Below, in pieces: positions 63,413 to 64,000 of a stretch of 64,000 nt of DNA. The notes under the pieces are model-generated. The model ran no database searches, was not told where the DNA came from, and saw only the letters and a list, made by a program, of their open reading frames with translations. The stretch's first letter is position 1; the number at the start of each line of letters is the position of its first letter. The DNA lies in contig NZ_QMFY01000006.1 in NCBI RefSeq assembly GCF_003286915.1, positions 186,001 through 250,000 on the forward strand. The letters run 5' to 3'. A program made the position numbers and the translations under genes. The stretch comes from Pseudochryseolinea flava. GTDB taxonomy: Bacteria > Bacteroidota > Bacteroidia > Cytophagales > Cyclobacteriaceae.

Positions 63413-64000
63413 ATGAGAAAAGTTCTATTGGTAGAAGACGAAAGCAGCGTCGTTTCCTTTGTTCTGCGAGGGCTTACAGAAGCGGGATATGCCGTCACCG
63501 TTGCCCTCGATGGTAATCAGGGTTTGCAGATGGCGCTCACAGGCGACTATCATATGATCATTCTTGACATCATGCTTCCGGGGATGAATGGTCTCGAAGT
63601 ATGCAAACAAATTCGAAAGCAGAACAGGAAGGTTGCAATTCTCATGCTCACCGCGCTGGGAACAGCAGAGAACGTCGTGCTTGGGTTAGAAACGGGTGCG
63701 GATGATTACTTGGTAAAGCCTTTCAAGTTTATCGAACTTTTGGCCCGCATCAAAACCTTGCTTCGAAGATCGGAAAGCGGTGTGGCGACGGAAGAAGATC
63801 CTGATGTATATCGCTTCGCAGACGTCGAACTGAATGATACTACCAAAACGGTCATCCGAAATGGCGAGACAATTACGTGTACATCCACGGAGTATCGATT
63901 GCTGCTGTTGCTGATGAAAAGTCCACGAAAGGTTTTTTCTCGTGCTGAAATCCTTGAAGACGTGTGGGGCGTAAATTTTGAAATGAATACCAATGTCGTG
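63413..64000 (+). CDS. OmpR-family response regulator, 3' end cut by window edge
   Basis: 196 codons from the ATG at 63413 to the right edge. The receiver domain (about 1-120) has the acidic pocket Glu8-Asp9, phospho-acceptor Asp52 (ILDIMLPG), switch Thr in LMLTALG and Lys in DDYLVKPF. A winged-helix DNA-binding domain (about 130-196 and beyond) opens with YRFADVELN and includes TEYRLLLLLMKSPRKVFSRAEILEDVWG. The expected full length is about 225 residues. A sensor kinase probably lies just beyond the edge. Confidence 0.95.
   Translation, partial: MRKVLLVEDESSVVSFVLRGLTEAGYAVTVALDGNQGLQMALTGDYHMIILDIMLPGMNGLEVCKQIRKQNRKVAILMLTALGTAENVVLGLETGADDYLVKPFKFIELLARIKTLLRRSESGVATEEDPDVYRFADVELNDTTKTVIRNGETITCTSTEYRLLLLLMKSPRKVFSRAEILEDVWGVNFEMNTNVV

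Noticed and set aside
1-64000. CRISPR arrays, insertion sequences, prophage or integrase genes
   Set aside because: None were seen: no short direct repeats with regular spacers, no transposase or integrase motifs, and no terminal inverted repeats of notice.

Overview
The window reads as chromosomal DNA of a free-living member of the Bacteroidota, most likely order Cytophagales. The reasons are paired SusC/SusD genes, three proteins ending in type IX secretion sorting domains (two type A, one type B), surface lipoproteins with acidic residues after the lipobox cysteine, single-domain response regulators beside PAS or CHASE3 kinases, and start regions that mostly lack Shine-Dalgarno sequences. 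I see no phage, insertion sequence, integron or CRISPR array. The genus is not determined.

Layout. 1-5.5 kb (leftward): a secreted M4 metalloprotease that runs off the left edge, a small secreted protein just upstream of it that may be its inhibitor, an MFS transporter and two small membrane or lipoprotein genes. 5.6-9.6 kb: a small basic protein, a BNR-repeat protein, an Rrf2 regulator, a YceI protein and a YeiH-type exporter. 9.6-30.8 kb (all rightward): a glycan-utilisation region with SusC, SusD, a GH97 inverting alpha-glucosidase, a GH71/99-like lipoprotein, a membrane-anchored TPR/HTH regulator, an IPT-domain glycan-binding lipoprotein, two small genes, a nine-repeat adhesin, a response regulator with a four-PAS kinase, and a secreted GH5 with a fascin-like domain. 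Four of its transcription units share a 14-bp near-palindrome and three also share a 30-nt element. 30.9-37.6 kb (leftward): a ThuA/PQQ-dehydrogenase/cytochrome lipoprotein, a second response regulator and kinase, and a LacI-type regulator divergent from a TonB-dependent receptor (38-40 kb).

40-46.8 kb: a lipoprotein of unknown function, a transglutaminase-like protein, two carboxypeptidase-regulatory-domain proteins, tRNA-Pro with an AGG anticodon, and a Na+/H+ antiporter. 46.9-53.5 kb: an ArsR regulator, a YjjG-type phosphatase, PruA, a four-gene leftward operon (membrane protein, winged-helix regulator, exosortase-K-like protein, CreD), and an SGNH hydrolase. 53.6-64 kb: tRNA-Asn, a CPBP protease, an outer-membrane barrel, a voltage-gated K+ channel, a WG-repeat protein, a TruA-type pseudouridine synthase without an ATG at its expected N-terminus, a large MscS channel, a LigD-polymerase-like protein that has lost likely metal ligands, and an OmpR-type response regulator cut by the right edge.

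How the genes work together. The 10-31 kb block looks like a regulon for an exogenous glucan. SusC/SusD and the IPT lipoprotein would bind and import it, the GH71/99-like and GH5 enzymes would cut it outside the cell, and GH97 would release glucose. The shared operators suggest one repressor, with the LacI protein at 36.5-37.6 kb as a candidate. All functional statements rest on reading the sequence and on recalled family features; no search was run.
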